64,000 bases of DNA from Acanthosepion esculentum (Eukaryota > Mollusca > Cephalopoda > Sepiida > Sepiidae). A program made the translations under genes and the position numbers. Below the pieces are notes generated by a model. It did not search any database and was not told the DNA's origin. It saw only the letters and a program-made list of their open reading frames with translations. Location of the stretch: assembly GCA_964036315.1 (NCBI GenBank), contig OZ038485.1, positions 74,588,181 through 74,652,180 of the forward strand. Direction: 5' to 3'. Numbering within the stretch: position 1 is the stretch's first letter; each line of letters opens with the position of its first letter. This document shows positions 33,090-45,487 of the stretch, in pieces.

Positions 33090-33357
33090 TCACCTCCACA
33101 GTTTTGTGGGAATCCAGTTTAAATCTGATAGCAGAAACCATGAACTCATTCCTTCCCAAGGTCTCATCAATTCACAATTGAACTGGCGAGATGTGACCGC
33201 AAGTTCTATGCTAACAGTTTCTTATCTTTTTACTTCCCGATTGTGGAAATCTCTTCCGGCTCCATGCTTTCCGGCCAACTTTGACGTTCAAAAATTTAAA
33301 TGCAATGTCAATCGTTATCTTCCTGATTACTCTTCTATTGTTCTTGTTCTTTTATAA
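33090..33357 (+). pseudogene. Non-LTR retrotransposon C-terminal fragment
   Basis: The open piece 33076-33357 ends with SSMLTVSYLFTSRLWKSLP, FPANFDVQKFKCNVNRYL. The pattern SRLWNSLP...F...FK..VNR is the very C-terminus of many jockey/CR1/RTE-type LINE proteins. Only this tail is present. The RT upstream was not found. Confidence 0.6.
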
Positions 33358-33636
33358 TGTTTCTGTTTTATAATTCTTTCACACCGAGTAACTCTTGTGC
33401 CTTCGTGGCGTTAATGCTTGGGGTAAATTCGATTAAACAAAAATAGTGTGTGTAGGCATTTATGTAGGAATTTTAAATACTGCTTTTGTACACATATAGC
33501 TTTACTTTATTCTTTTATTTATTTTTTTTTATTTCAGTTTTCCTCTGCAAATAAATTAGACTGCTAATGGAGTAAGCGTGTTTATTCTGTCTGGTTGTTT
33601 TCCACTTCAGCTGAGGACAGCACACTGTGCATAACG

Positions 33637-33640
<4 letters not shown>
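33358..33640. other. AT-rich spacer
   Basis: Possible 3' UTR of the preceding LINE tail. Nothing else was recognised. Confidence 0.4.

Positions 33641-33699
<59 letters not shown>
33641..33699. repeat. (TG)n(AG)n compound microsatellite
   Basis: TG run to 33684 followed by an AG run. Confidence 0.95.
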
Positions 33700-35752
33700 T
33701 AAAAATATTTATCTATTGCGTCAGTGTCAACAAACATTTGCAGTGACAATTTCTGTTTGAAACATAGCAAACACAGTGACATCTTTCTCTTTAATTGAAT
33801 CTCTATTTGTCTACAATAGCCGTACTGTTATTTTAGATCAATAACTAACTTTGTTTCTCAGCGAAGTCGGCGATTGGCTCCTTACTAGTTATATTTTGTG
33901 CCACATTTTAATGGAAAAGTATACAAATTATTTGAATAAAAACGATAAAATTAAAATTGTATGAAAAAAAAAAAAAATATTGTAATTGTGTAAAAATTTA
34001 TATAGAAACTATTTTAATAAATAAGTTAAAATTGAATTGTATTAGAAACTAATTTAAAAAATTAGAAATTTACTAACACGGTCTCTTTGAAAAAGAAACT
34101 GCGTAAATGATGCCAAACGTTTGATATATATAAGTTTATCTAAAATAAATACGCTTAAATTCGCCTTCCTCCCTGTCATATATATCAATCGTTTGATTGA
34201 AAATTGATATGTAAAGATTTTTAAAAAAAAATTGGGCTCCAAATTGATGATACCAAAATGAGGCCAGACACTTTCTGTGACAAAAATTTTACTGGATTGG
34301 CCCGGCTTTGATGTTTTCAAACACAGCCAAATTTGAATTAAAAACGGGAGCAGTTTTATTGGATGGTGGCTCCCGATTTTTTAATCAATGGGGATAAAAA
34401 GCATAGGCCCCTGAAGAATTGGTTTAGGAATCGGTTTTGATTTTGTATATAAGAGAAAGAATTGACTGCAAGGGTAAAAAAAAAAAAATAGGCCAGAAAG
34501 CGTAGACCCCACTCGACGTGTAAAGGCTACTGTTGCTGATAGCTTTTTGCCTGAATGGCAAAAAGCTATCATCAGTCTAGGCGTCTTATATGCAGCTGAG
34601 AAAAGAAGGGATCTTGAACGATAAAAGACTACTTTCATCGTCCTGTTGACGAAGAAGATAGAAGATGAAACTTCTAAATTTTCATAATGCGAATGACTTT
34701 CATAAACCCATGAGTTTATTTCAGTCTTAAAGCCGCCTGTTCTAAAAATCTGAATATTTGTCAGAAGTACACCGGAAAAGCAGTTTCGCCGAGATAGGTC
34801 AACCGTTTCTTTCGAGCTTCAACTTTCATCTTCGAATTTCAATTTCCAACCAATCAGCGTCATTTTGAATTGTGAACTTTTCGAAGTAGATTTTTTTTGT
34901 TACTAAGAAATTGATTTATATGAACTGTTGCACAAAAAGAAAGTTACAAAAATCCCTTTTTTGTTAAAGACAATATTTGCTTTGCACGAACTATTGTTTT
35001 CTAAGAGAAAATTGATTCGCATTTGAAAAAACTGTTTACCTACCTTGATAATTTGAGGCGCACAAGGGAAATTTTGTACAACGTCTATATTGTAATTTGT
35101 ACTATTTATATATTGTGACAAATATTTTTGTCACTATAATAAATGTTTCTTTCTCTGCAAATTTCACACCATGGTCATCTGTTTTTCGTTTGCGCCATTC
35201 AAATAATCAGGTTAAGAGATTTGACGTCCTTTTCTTTTCTTTTTTCCAATAAATTCTGTTAAAACAACGAAGATATTATTACATGGTACTCTGTATCTCT
35301 ATCAATATTTTTCTATTATTTACCTTGAGCTTTTGGGAAAGATTGTGAAGTGATTTCCTGTTGTTTTTTCTACAGTTTGTTATTCCACCTCCACCTCCAC
35401 CCAAAACTAGAGAGCCTAGTCTACTCTGCTATTTAACCCGTAGCTTATTAATAATAATATTAATATTAATAATAAGCGAAGTAAGACAAATCAAGTACAG
35501 AATAAAACAAGAACGCGGACTGGTTAAAGAAAGGACCAATTGCTGAACCTGTAAGGGTCACGCGACCCTTATTATATAAGGGCTAAATTAAAAGGCCAAT
35601 CTTCTTTTTCTTCCACTCCAGGCAGCATGAAGCAGCACTGTTCCCTTACCAGAAGCCTAGTCAGTGGGATCTAGTTACGGAGGAATGGAGCCAGCAATCT
35701 CAAGAGAAATTACTAGTACTTAAAGAAGTTAGCTGAGGATTGAAATGGTAAG
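33700..35752. other. AT-rich spacer with a short hairpin
   Basis: No gene was recognised. TGATAGCTTTTTGCC at 34537-34551 is repeated as its reverse complement at 34557-34571. The minus-strand open frames at 34054-34320 and 34381-34638 match no family I know. Confidence 0.5.
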
Positions 35753-35867
35753 GAAAAAAGAAGTGGTTACAGACAATGTGCGTCTGCAGACTTAACTTAG
35801 GTGAACGGCGTTCAGTTATCTTGTCAAAGTCTACAGACTCACATTGTCTGTAACCACTTCTTTTTTC
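35753..35867. repeat. 115-nt near-perfect inverted repeat
   Basis: Arms of 41 nt at 35753-35793 and 35827-35867 are reverse complements with two mismatches, with a 33-nt spacer. Arms begin GAAAAAAGAAGTGGTTACAG. It could be a small foldback element or a hairpin RNA precursor. Confidence 0.85.
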
Positions 35868-36518
35868 ATTATTTCTTTTTTCCTATTTGAATATTAAAGA
35901 GTACAGGTTGTTGTATTCTCTTCAAAAGTCGTTGACTAATTCATTTGAGCACCCGCGGACTTAACACTTACTCTGCATAAACTTGAGGTTGTATCTTGGC
36001 GTAATATTGTAGATGTAATCGCTACAAGTCTTTACCAAGGATATCAACGCAAAATGTTCGCAATAGACTAGAATTGTACTTATATATTCGTAATGGTTAC
36101 ACTCGTACAAAAACCTTTCTTTCAAATGAAAAGGTTAATCTTTTAATAACATAAAAGAAAGTATGAATGACCTTATCTGAAACAATCTGAAAAATCAGTT
36201 GGCGAGCAAAGGCATAATTCTGATTACAGAGCCTTTATCTAATGGAATTTATTTTCTTACTTTCAGTCACTAGCGTTCTATAGTAATGTTAAGGAAATCT
36301 TTAAAAAAATTTTTGTTCTTTGTGAATAAAGTTAGTGTCAAGCAAGCAGAAAAACGAAAATACTCAAATTCAAGCAGAAAGGAAAACCTGAATTTTATTA
36401 TTGTTATACTCAGTTTTTGTTCTTGCTGAAAAGTTGAATTTAGGTTTATTTAACAAGTGGACTATGATTTTATTCGAATTTTATAGATTTAATTCGGGTA
36501 AAAATGCATGAAAATTAC

Positions 36519-36520
<2 letters not shown>

Positions 36521-36556
<36 letters not shown>

Positions 36557-36594
36557 AGGGAGAGAGAGGGAGAGAGAGAGAGGGAGAGAGAGAG
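36521..36594. repeat. (GA)n purine tract
   Basis: GA repeat with GGGA interruptions, visible directly. Confidence 0.95.
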
Positions 36595-39500
36595 ATTGGG
36601 GTGTGCAAAGAGGCGGAATAACGAGAAACTGGAGGCAAAATGTTCATATTTCGTAATTATATTCAGAACTTCAAGATAGCAGTAACCACTGCTAACTTCA
36701 ATTCTTTTTTTTGCCTAGAAACAGTGAAATGGAAAAACAACATTTCATAATTATCAAATTCGGATGAGAGGTTTAAGAGGAAATGTAATTGTGCAACATA
36801 CAGTTCAGTGTATCTGTATTTCCAAAAATACGGTATCCGTTTTATAAAATAAATAGCTACAATAAATAGCGACATTACCATTCCATAACTTCTACTATAA
36901 GAACCTTTTGTCTCGTGCTGTAATAAAATGTAACTTCGTAATTTTAGATACACAGAAGATAGAAACATGATAAATTCCAGATATTAACCTTAAATATTAA
37001 AATAATTTCTGTAATTAGCCCATCATTCAGTCACTTGCTGATTTACTTACGGACACATATCGTATCAAGATTACAATCTACTTCGTACTGGTCACGACTT
37101 TCACCGCTCAGCATTCATTTTCCCTTCACCCATTGTAATGTTAAGCAGGTAAGATCGTTTTTTCTTTGACCCATATTCTTAAAATGAAATTAATATCACT
37201 TCCTTTTCACATAAATATTTTCTTGTTTAAATTATTATTCTAAGAAATAGATAAATTGAGGCATTTGATTAAAACTTAACTGAAAATAGAACAAGTCTAT
37301 CTTCAAAACTCAAAATTGCTATAACTACCGTCCGGTTTGAGAATAACATGATGAATACCATCTAATCGGAAAACATACTGTCAAGTATAGGTTCATGTAT
37401 ATAACCGTGTATTTGTGTGTTTTTATGCTTTATTTGTAATACAAATATATATAAGAGAGTTTGTATACAGATATATACACACTCATTTGCAGACAAGCAT
37501 TGATCAATCAGGGTACTAATACATATTCATTAAATCATTGTACATAGAACCATAAGTTCACGAATGTTTATCTTAATATGCATAGCATACTGATGGCTAA
37601 GCACGTAGACCTATAAGCCTTATCGACCAAAAGTGCGTGAGATATATTTCCATATATCATTTTTATATATGTATGCATGTGTGTAGTGGGCAGACAAATC
37701 ACAAACATATCTAAAACGATAATGAAAAGATTTACATAAGCAAACAGTTACTAAGGCAGAGAATCGCTCAATACGTTGTTTAAACTTTCGACCTTGCTTT
37801 GATGAGTTATACACTTATAAGATAAAAAAGATTACGATAAAAAGCTATAAATTTTATATACAGATTTTAAAGTTATAAAAATGAAGAGCTTATGTTTTCA
37901 CCAAGATCGTTTCTACGGACGAGTTAACTCATCTTACCGTAATATGTTATTCTTAAAAACCTTTAAACAGTGTTCTTCCAGGCGAACAGCTTGACACAGA
38001 ACGGTCTGTAGTCAAACTGTACTTGGAATGGTCAAAGCGTCGTTCTCGACATTTAGTAATTTCTGCAACTTAGTAGAAATTATAGTCTTAAGGAAAATGT
38101 GATTTCACACAATTATATTGCTACTACGTATTTTAATAGATAAACAAGACCATATTAATAGCATATAAAAAATAACATTACAGCTTAAGTTCTACACACA
38201 AGCTGAAGAAATTTGGACAATGTGTGCGAACTGAATATAATGCGCATTTTGCCACTGCCTTTGCAAAATGGTGTGCAAGCAGAAATTTGGAACAAGATGG
38301 TGGAATTTAGATGTTATGATAAATATTGTCTTGTTAAGGTAAAATTTCCAGAACACTTTACTAATTACTCATGATTCTCGCTTCATCTTTCACATATTTC
38401 ACGCATGTTGCTTTTACAAAGTAGTAATCATCGTTTTTTAATAAACGATCATTAATGTCATAAAACTTAATGGTGTATGTCGAATTTGTTATGAAATGGA
38501 AAGCTGTATTTTTTCTCTATTTTCTACTCTCTGTGCACTTTTATTTTTACGTTAGTACTTACCATCAATAAAGATCTTTATTGCTGAAGAATCTACAGTA
38601 TTTAATCCATGAGTAAACTTGAACAATCAGAATATATAACTATTGACATATAGTCAATAGATTTAATACAGAAAAACTGATGGGAAATAAAGAATACGCG
38701 AAGCGATATAACTCAATAAGTTCGTGTGCAAGGTAATGTAATAAATGTACACATACAAATTTCGGTTATGTTAGAAAAGTGTCTTTTGTTGAATTACTGC
38801 AGAGTAAGGGCAGTATCGTAAACCCAATTTTATCTTGAGCAAAACATTCGTAACGTATGATCAACCAAAGCCCAGTACACTGACAACGTGTTACCTCTGT
38901 TACCTCTAATGAAGAAAGAAAGCTTTAAAAATCCTGTGACGGGTACCTTATTTATTTATTTATTTATTCATTTTTACTCCGCTGTCATTTGAACTATAAT
39001 TTCATTAATGATTTGATTTATGCATATTTTCCATCAAAGAAACTGTGTTGTAAAATCAATCACAAAAATTTACGAAAAATATGTCAAAATCAACACATCT
39101 ACCATTAATTTGTTTAAAGTGGTAATGCTTTACATAGTCTCCATCTCATTGATTCTTCTCTGAATTTTTTCGTGCTTTATAGTGTTTCCAAAAGTTTCCA
39201 AATTATGTGAATTTGTGTTTTATTTTTTTTGTTTTCAAATTCTTTCGACATTCTTCATCAAATCATAAAAATTGTTACTTACAAAACAGTATACAGATTT
39301 TTTATCCATGTTTCTCTATACACGTTGTTACACATATCCAAGAAATCTATGATGTACTACAACAAAAACGTGTAAAAAAATCAAATAAATACTTCTAACA
39401 ACTTCATGATTCTGTAATCTCGTAACTTCAAAAGTGATTTATGATTAAACTAGGTGCACAGTACACCTACTGGAATCTAAATATAATCATAATATTGTTT

Positions 39501-41509
39501 GAATCTTGTCACTCACAAACGAACCCAATATGTAGATCTCCTTATTTTATACCTGTCCCTTTCAGTATAGTAGTGAAAAATATTTTTCTCGAGATTTTGA
39601 GGTCCCATAACCCTCAAGCAACGAAGCTAATCTTTGCAACAAAGCTGCCGAAAATAGAATCAACAGGTAGAAAGTTTACTTAATTTAAATCTATTTGTAG
39701 GCTGTAGATAAGAAAAATTATACACCAGCCGATAAGAAAAAAAAAGTTTATTATGCAGCACGGTAATAACTTCTTACTCAGCGGATATAGCAGAGTTATT
39801 ATTATTTTTTAACCGCTCGATTTGACATACGTGGTGTAAGAAGAGAAGAGAAGAGAAAAGAAAAGAAAAGAAAAGGTTGGCGAAAACTGGACCCTTTCAA
39901 TAGATTGAGGTTGACCTGTGTCTTACGGATGTGTTGTGTGACTGACTTGGGGTGTTTAACAGCAGCGGATACGAAATTTTCTGATAAAGAGTTTCCTTAT
40001 TTAATTTATTTATCACCTTCCATGCTGAGTGTACACAACACAATAACTGAGGGGATTACGAATAGACCTAGATTATATTTTAAAGTAGGTTAGAAATTGA
40101 TAAAAAGAAGCAAATGGAATTTAAATTTGAATTAATAGAAAAATGTTTCTTACGCCCCTGCAATGTGAAAGTGTCATGAAAAAAGTGTCAACCACTTAAA
40201 AATTTAAATTTTAAAGCAGTTGTTAAAGTTGAATGAAAAGAAAAAGCAGTGGTCTTGTTTTTATTTTAAAGGTGAGTCAGTTTATTTAATAATCTGAAAA
40301 ATATTTTGTAAATTCACTGTCCCTGTGATTAATTTTGTGAATTATATTTTATACGTTAATATTAACCTTGTTGAGTTTGTGAATTTCTCTTGGACATCGT
40401 ACTAGTTTTGAAAAGATTTTTTGTCAGATTTTTTTTTTAATGCCTAATCTGAATTAGGTTATTTAACAAACTTGAGTAAAATCCATATATATGCGTTCCA
40501 GTGTTAGAACATGCACAAATTGCCTTAAAAATAAAATTATTACTTTTTAAATTGTTTTTTTCTTTTTTTTTTGTACAAATAACCGTTCTCACCTTTCAAT
40601 AGTCAAGACAAGAAACATTGCACACAATGATCAAATGTTTTTGATGATTTCTGATTTCTATTTAACTTAAATTTCTCACTGAAAAAGCATTTTCTTTTTT
40701 TTAATCAAAATGTGTTTGGATTTCTTCACTATTCCCTACCCCAACACTGTATGAGCTTGAAAACTACTATCAAAATCACAAAGTGTATTTTGATCTGGTT
40801 CTCTCCTAAATTTTGTAAATTTTCAATTAAGTGGTAATATTTTGGAATTTAATTTCCGTATGCAATGAATAATATTTATCAGGTACTGCTTGCTTCAGAA
40901 ATGATATCCATAAAAAAATGTTATCTACTTAAAAAAAAAAGTTGATAAAACGTTACTTTATTGTTATTGTTTCATTAGAAAATGATTCGATGCGAATTAA
41001 ACTCGATATGCTTCAACTAACACGATTATTGCTTATGTTGCTCGTTTATAACACTGACCACAATGAAGAAGAATTAATTACTTGAGTTCAGTGTTGTGAT
41101 CATAGAAATGTTACATTTACAACCTCAGAACTCTTAAGCATTATTAAGTAATCACAACTAGTAGATATTTTTTTGCAGTTAATATTGATTTGTGAAGATA
41201 TGATAAAATGTATATAAAATGTTAATATCCTTTTTTAAAAATAACTATTCTGTATTAGTAAGAAAGAAATGCATTATTTCTTGTAATCAATTTTTTTTAT
41301 TGGATATTTTATTTACTCGTAACGTAACACCAATTGCGTATACCTCGCTTCTGACTTATACTTAATAGGTGTGTACTCAATGGCGAAGCAACTCTATTCC
41401 TATCACGAACCAACTCGTAATCTCTCTCTTCGTTTCTCGACTATAAGATATTTCCTTATGTTAGTTGAAAATGATTTTGTGGGAAAACTCGATATCCTTC
41501 AACTAATAG

Positions 41510-41601
41510 GTTAAAGTAAATGTTAACGTCATTATTAATATTTCAACCGATATCCAGTAATAAAGTGTTATTTTCAAAATAACGTTAACTTTTACTTTAA
41601 C
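41510..41601. repeat. Inverted repeat, 20-nt arms
   Basis: GTTAAAGTAAATGTTAACGT at 41510-41529 pairs with 41582-41601 with one mismatch. Further imperfect pairing follows towards the centre. It may be a small foldback element. Confidence 0.65.
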
Positions 41602-42479
41602 ATTTTGTTTTGTATCTCCACAGAAACGCAATACCTAAGGTAAAATGAATTTAAAAAATAAATCTTTCTTGAAGTTTTTATTTTAGTTGTTAAGTTGAAG
41701 CTATAAACTTAGTTTTAATATTTCCAATAAGCAAAATACTTTGCTGTATTTCAAAATTAATTTAAATTGACTAGAAGTTTGGAAATCACTAAAATCGCTG
41801 ATTTTTAGCGCCACATTTTTAGCCATCTGTCAATACAATGTAATTTTCTTTATTAAAAAATCTTTAAAATATAAAAATATAGTTTTATTTGAGGAATATT
41901 AACTGATTTAAAGTTTAATTAATCTGATTTGAAACGTGTATTACTTTTAGTTTAAAATATCGAAAATGCATTTTTAACATGGAGGTAGGTGTTTATTTAA
42001 GGTGTTGACAGCTTGACTTGACGGACGGAAGTTTATCTATTTTTTTATACGGTTGTCATCTCTGTAAATATTACTTGAGGAATATAACGTGAGCGCCTTA
42101 TTTTTACAATTTTTAACGACCCAGTAATTTTAAAAAATTAGGAAAATATTCTCCGTAATCTGTTTTATTGAATTTTAGGTACTTTGGCCTTAAATTTACT
42201 ATAGCTATTGTTCTTATGTTCTGATAATGTCGTGTATGGACGTTTGTATTTATAACAAGTTTGCCTGTTTATATACGCATAAAAAGAAATTCAAAATTCT
42301 TTGTAAAATATTTGGCATCACTGAATTGTAGTAAGTTTTTCCATTTATGATTACTAATTTATTTAACAATATCATCTAAACGTAGGTATCTCCATGAGAT
42401 CGCTAAAAAGAGCATAGCATAATGAAAAAGAGGCCAAACTTGACGAAAACAAAATTTTATCGTCTAACTATTTATGTTA

Positions 42480-42652
42480 CAGTGTAACCCGGATATAAGA
42501 GAGTTGTCGGGAGCGGAGAATAAGTCTCTTATATCCGGGTTTATCTTATATCCGGGTTTGGTCTATTTTGTTTTATTAACACAGGCTCTAATTTGGGACC
42601 AGATAAAATCACTCTTATATCCTATAGGGTCTCTTATATCCGGGTTACACTG
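42480..42652. mobile_element. Pogo/Tigger-like MITE
   Basis: This 173-bp element has perfect 23-bp terminal inverted repeats (42480-42502 and 42630-42652), starting CAGTGTAACCCGGATATAAG, flanked by TA on both sides. CAGT...AACCC..ATATAA ends and TA target sites are typical of pogo-type members of the Tc1/mariner superfamily. It encodes no transposase. Two further copies of the CTTATATCCGGGTTT motif lie inside at about 42532-42562. Confidence 0.85.
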
Positions 42653-43082
42653 TATTATTAAGAGGAAAGATCAAAGTATTTGGGGGGTATTTTTTAATCG
42701 TTCCTAGCACGTCCGGAATTTTCGTTAAAAATCTTGTTATTTTTTGAGTCAGCAAAATTGACAGATAATCAATCATGTCAACCATTTTTTTCCATTTTAT
42801 AAAAAAAATTAAAATCTCAGTTTGAAATTTTTTCAAAACTTATTTTAAGAAAATCAGAAATTATAATGTTTATTTAAAATATTTTGAAACAAGTATTATT
42901 CAGAGTCTGCTCCGAAAAGGTGTAGTTTGAAAATAAAACAAAGCAGGTCATAACATTTCGCGTCATTTGACAGGTGTTGAATGACGTATTGACAGATTAC
43001 GTGAGGATAATTTATTCTACGGAAGGAGAGAAGTGAAATTATTTAGATTTAAGTGAACAAATTATTTACCTCGTTATTTTTA

Positions 43083-43523
43083 AGGAAAACTTTCAGCGCT
43101 CTAATTTTTTTTTTGTACTTAACTTTTACGTTTATGATGCTTTATGGAAAATATATTATAAAGAAATTAAAATAAGACTGTTGAGAGTGAGATTAAATTT
43201 CATAAGAATGGTATCTAATTAATTGATAGGTACCTTTCTTATGAAATTTCATCAGAAGTGGACATAAAATACGATAATTTTATGTACATTTATTACATTT
43301 TACTGTGTTATTTGTATTTCCACTCATTTTATTATTTTGATATTTCATTTATGGCAAAATGTCATAACTGAGATTAATATAAAAATAAGATCATATAAAT
43401 TTCATAAAATGATATTGATACTTGTAGGTACCCTTCTCAGTTGAAATTGAAAAATCAAACTTCTCCACACGTGTTTCGCAAAAGTAAAGGCCTTAATAGC
43501 GGAGAACAATCTTTAATTCAAAT
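43083..43523 (+). repeat. Unclassified interspersed repeat R1, copy 2
   Basis: Direct-orientation match to 3411-3861 over its full length with small gaps. The inner hairpin arms are kept: the position that is mismatched in copy 1 (CTCATGAAA) is paired here (CTTATGAAA). The outer right arm present at 3861-3885 is missing. Confidence 0.75.
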
Positions 43524-43729
43524 AACGCAACTTAATTGTATTCTGGTTGATCTTCCGTACTTTATAATTAGATCCCGATTATAAACACAAAATTATATTT
43601 CTTAATTACTGCGGGTCTTCTGATTAGTCAAAACGATACAATTCACAACGCGCTAAAAAAGATCTATCTCATAAGGACATTTACGAAACTGAATGCGGCT
43701 TTTAACTAATTTTATAATATTTTAACAAC

Positions 43730-44175
43730 TTAAATGTAAAAATCTATTATAAATAAAGAAATAAATAATTTCATGGAAATTTTTTTTTGCTTTCAGAAAA
43801 TATTGTCCATATTCATAAAAACAACTAAAAGCAAATAAAAGCATTTGAAATTAAATAATATCTTTGTTTTATTGAGTTTTATATGTTACAATTCAGAGCT
43901 GATTTTCAGGTGGGGGTCCAATTAAAAAACATACATGATTTACTTTCCTCAAAGCCTTGTGCTTTTAACTAATATTATCACTAAACTGAATGCGACTGAA
44001 TTTCTAGAGTTTTCATAGAATTAGTTATGGGAGGGGGTAATAAATATAAAAAAAATTTTTTTTTCCTTGCCTTTAAAAAAAGAAAACATATTTATAATAA
44101 TTTCGATCATCTGTGAATAGTTTCTGAAAGTTTCGTTAACATCCGACAATTATTTTTATTTTTGTAAGATTTTCT
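43730..44175 (+). repeat. Diverged repeat R4, copy 1
   Basis: Shares with 44290-44715 the order TGTCCAT...CATAAAA(A/G)CAA(C/T)TAAAAGC, then TTTTATTG..TT, GATTT(A/T)GAGC(A/T)GATTTTC and a final GTGAATA..CTGAAAGTTTC. Non-coding, class unknown. Confidence 0.6.
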
Positions 44176-44289
44176 GTCTGTCATAATCCCACCCCAAAAA
44201 ATCCAAAAAACGCGCTGAAAATTAATGTTATTTTACTAGTTCCCATGGAGGTACCCACCTAAAAGGTACAAATTAATACAGAATTTTAA

Positions 44290-44715
44290 GATTTAAAAGT
44301 TTTAAAATTATTCTAATTAAAATGGAAAAAATGAAAACAATTCTTGTAAAAATTCATTATTCATTGAATTTTTTAAGACAATAATGTCCATGATATATCT
44401 TCATAAAAGCAATTAAAAGCTTTTCTTATTAAATAATGTCTTAGTTTTATTGCATTATTTATTTTACGATTTAGAGCAGATTTTCGGTAACGGGTGATCT
44501 TGTTTTACAAAAAGAAAAAAAAAATGTTTCAGATTCTCCGAGGAGTTCTGCGTATGAACATTAAGCGGTACAAAATTTAATTGCTCGAACTCTAATAAAA
44601 TTTAATAAGTGTTGGTGATATATATCTCAAGATTTTCTAAAATAATTTCATTTGTGAATAAGTCCTGAAAGTTTCATTAAAATCTGATAATTTGATTTTC
44701 CAATACTAATCTTTG
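44290..44715 (+). repeat. Diverged repeat R4, copy 2
   Basis: Best-defined member of the R4 family in this window. Homologous to 43730-44175 in the same orientation and to 47655-48075 in the opposite one. Non-coding. Confidence 0.65.
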
Positions 44716-45406
44716 GTCTCCCGCTAATGCAAGAAAAACAAGATTCTTAACTAAAATTTAGAACATTCTAAAATACATGAAAAATATAATATTAATAATG
44801 TAATAATTTTTCGTTCTTTCTTCTTAATAATAATGATTTTGGCGATAAAACTTTGTTTATTTTTTTATATATTTTTTAAATTTATTTTTGTAAAATTAAA
44901 TTTGGAGCTTTTTCAACATGGTATGCTCATTTTTAAGCGAATCTGTGGAATTATCTAGTTTTAGGTGAAAAAGCAGTTTTCCTTACTTCTGGTCTCGTTA
45001 CCTTTTAGTTTAACCACAATGTTTAATCCTCTGGGTATTTAATAGTAGTTGTGTACTCAAAAATATTTTGCAAAGGTTAGACATGACCAGTGCTCTACAA
45101 AACTTGATTGAAAGATGTACTTATTTGCTGGAAAATGTGATGTTAGATTAACTGAACAAGAGCTTGTCTCTGTTTTTCAAAACCCGATGTGTCTGGCTGA
45201 ATTTTTAAAGCCACTGATTGTGAAGGGCAGATTTTTAGTTTGCTGTATCCCAAGTTCTGAACTTTCGATATACGCATTAATATTGTCACATTGTACAATT
45301 ATGCATAAATGTCAAAAGCAGATATAATTGAACACTTTAAAAAATTTATCATTTGAGGATAAAAATTAACACTGAGTGCTAAATGAACTGCAAGTCCATA
45401 TAAAAA
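44716..45406. other. AT-rich spacer
   Basis: The open frame at 45115-45327 has no recognisable family. Nothing else was seen. Confidence 0.4.
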
Positions 45407-45408
45407 TA

Positions 45409-45487
45409 TTGAGTTGGCCAAAAAGTTCGTTCGTTTATTAAATAAAAAACTTAATAAACGAAACAAACTATTTGGCCCCAAATGCTA
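45409..45487. mobile_element. Short mariner-like MITE
   Basis: The left end GAGTTGGCCAAAAAGTTCGT resembles mariner terminal repeats of the type GGTTGGCCAAAAAGTTCG. The right end is its imperfect reverse complement, and the centre CGTTTATTAA...TTAATAAACG is a perfect palindrome. TA dinucleotides flank it. It is only about 80 bp long and non-coding. Confidence 0.7.

Larger units (their letters stand above)
35868..42479. other. Long AT-rich region without recognised genes
   Basis: Six and a half kilobases with no coding motif on either strand. Visible structures are a (GA)n tract at 36521-36594, an 18-bp palindrome CAATAAAGATCTTTATTG at 38566-38583, a (TTTA)n run near 38950-38970, an AAGAG/AAAAG run at 39839-39876, and a hairpin at 41510-41601. 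Short open frames in it are at chance level for this base composition. Confidence 0.55.
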
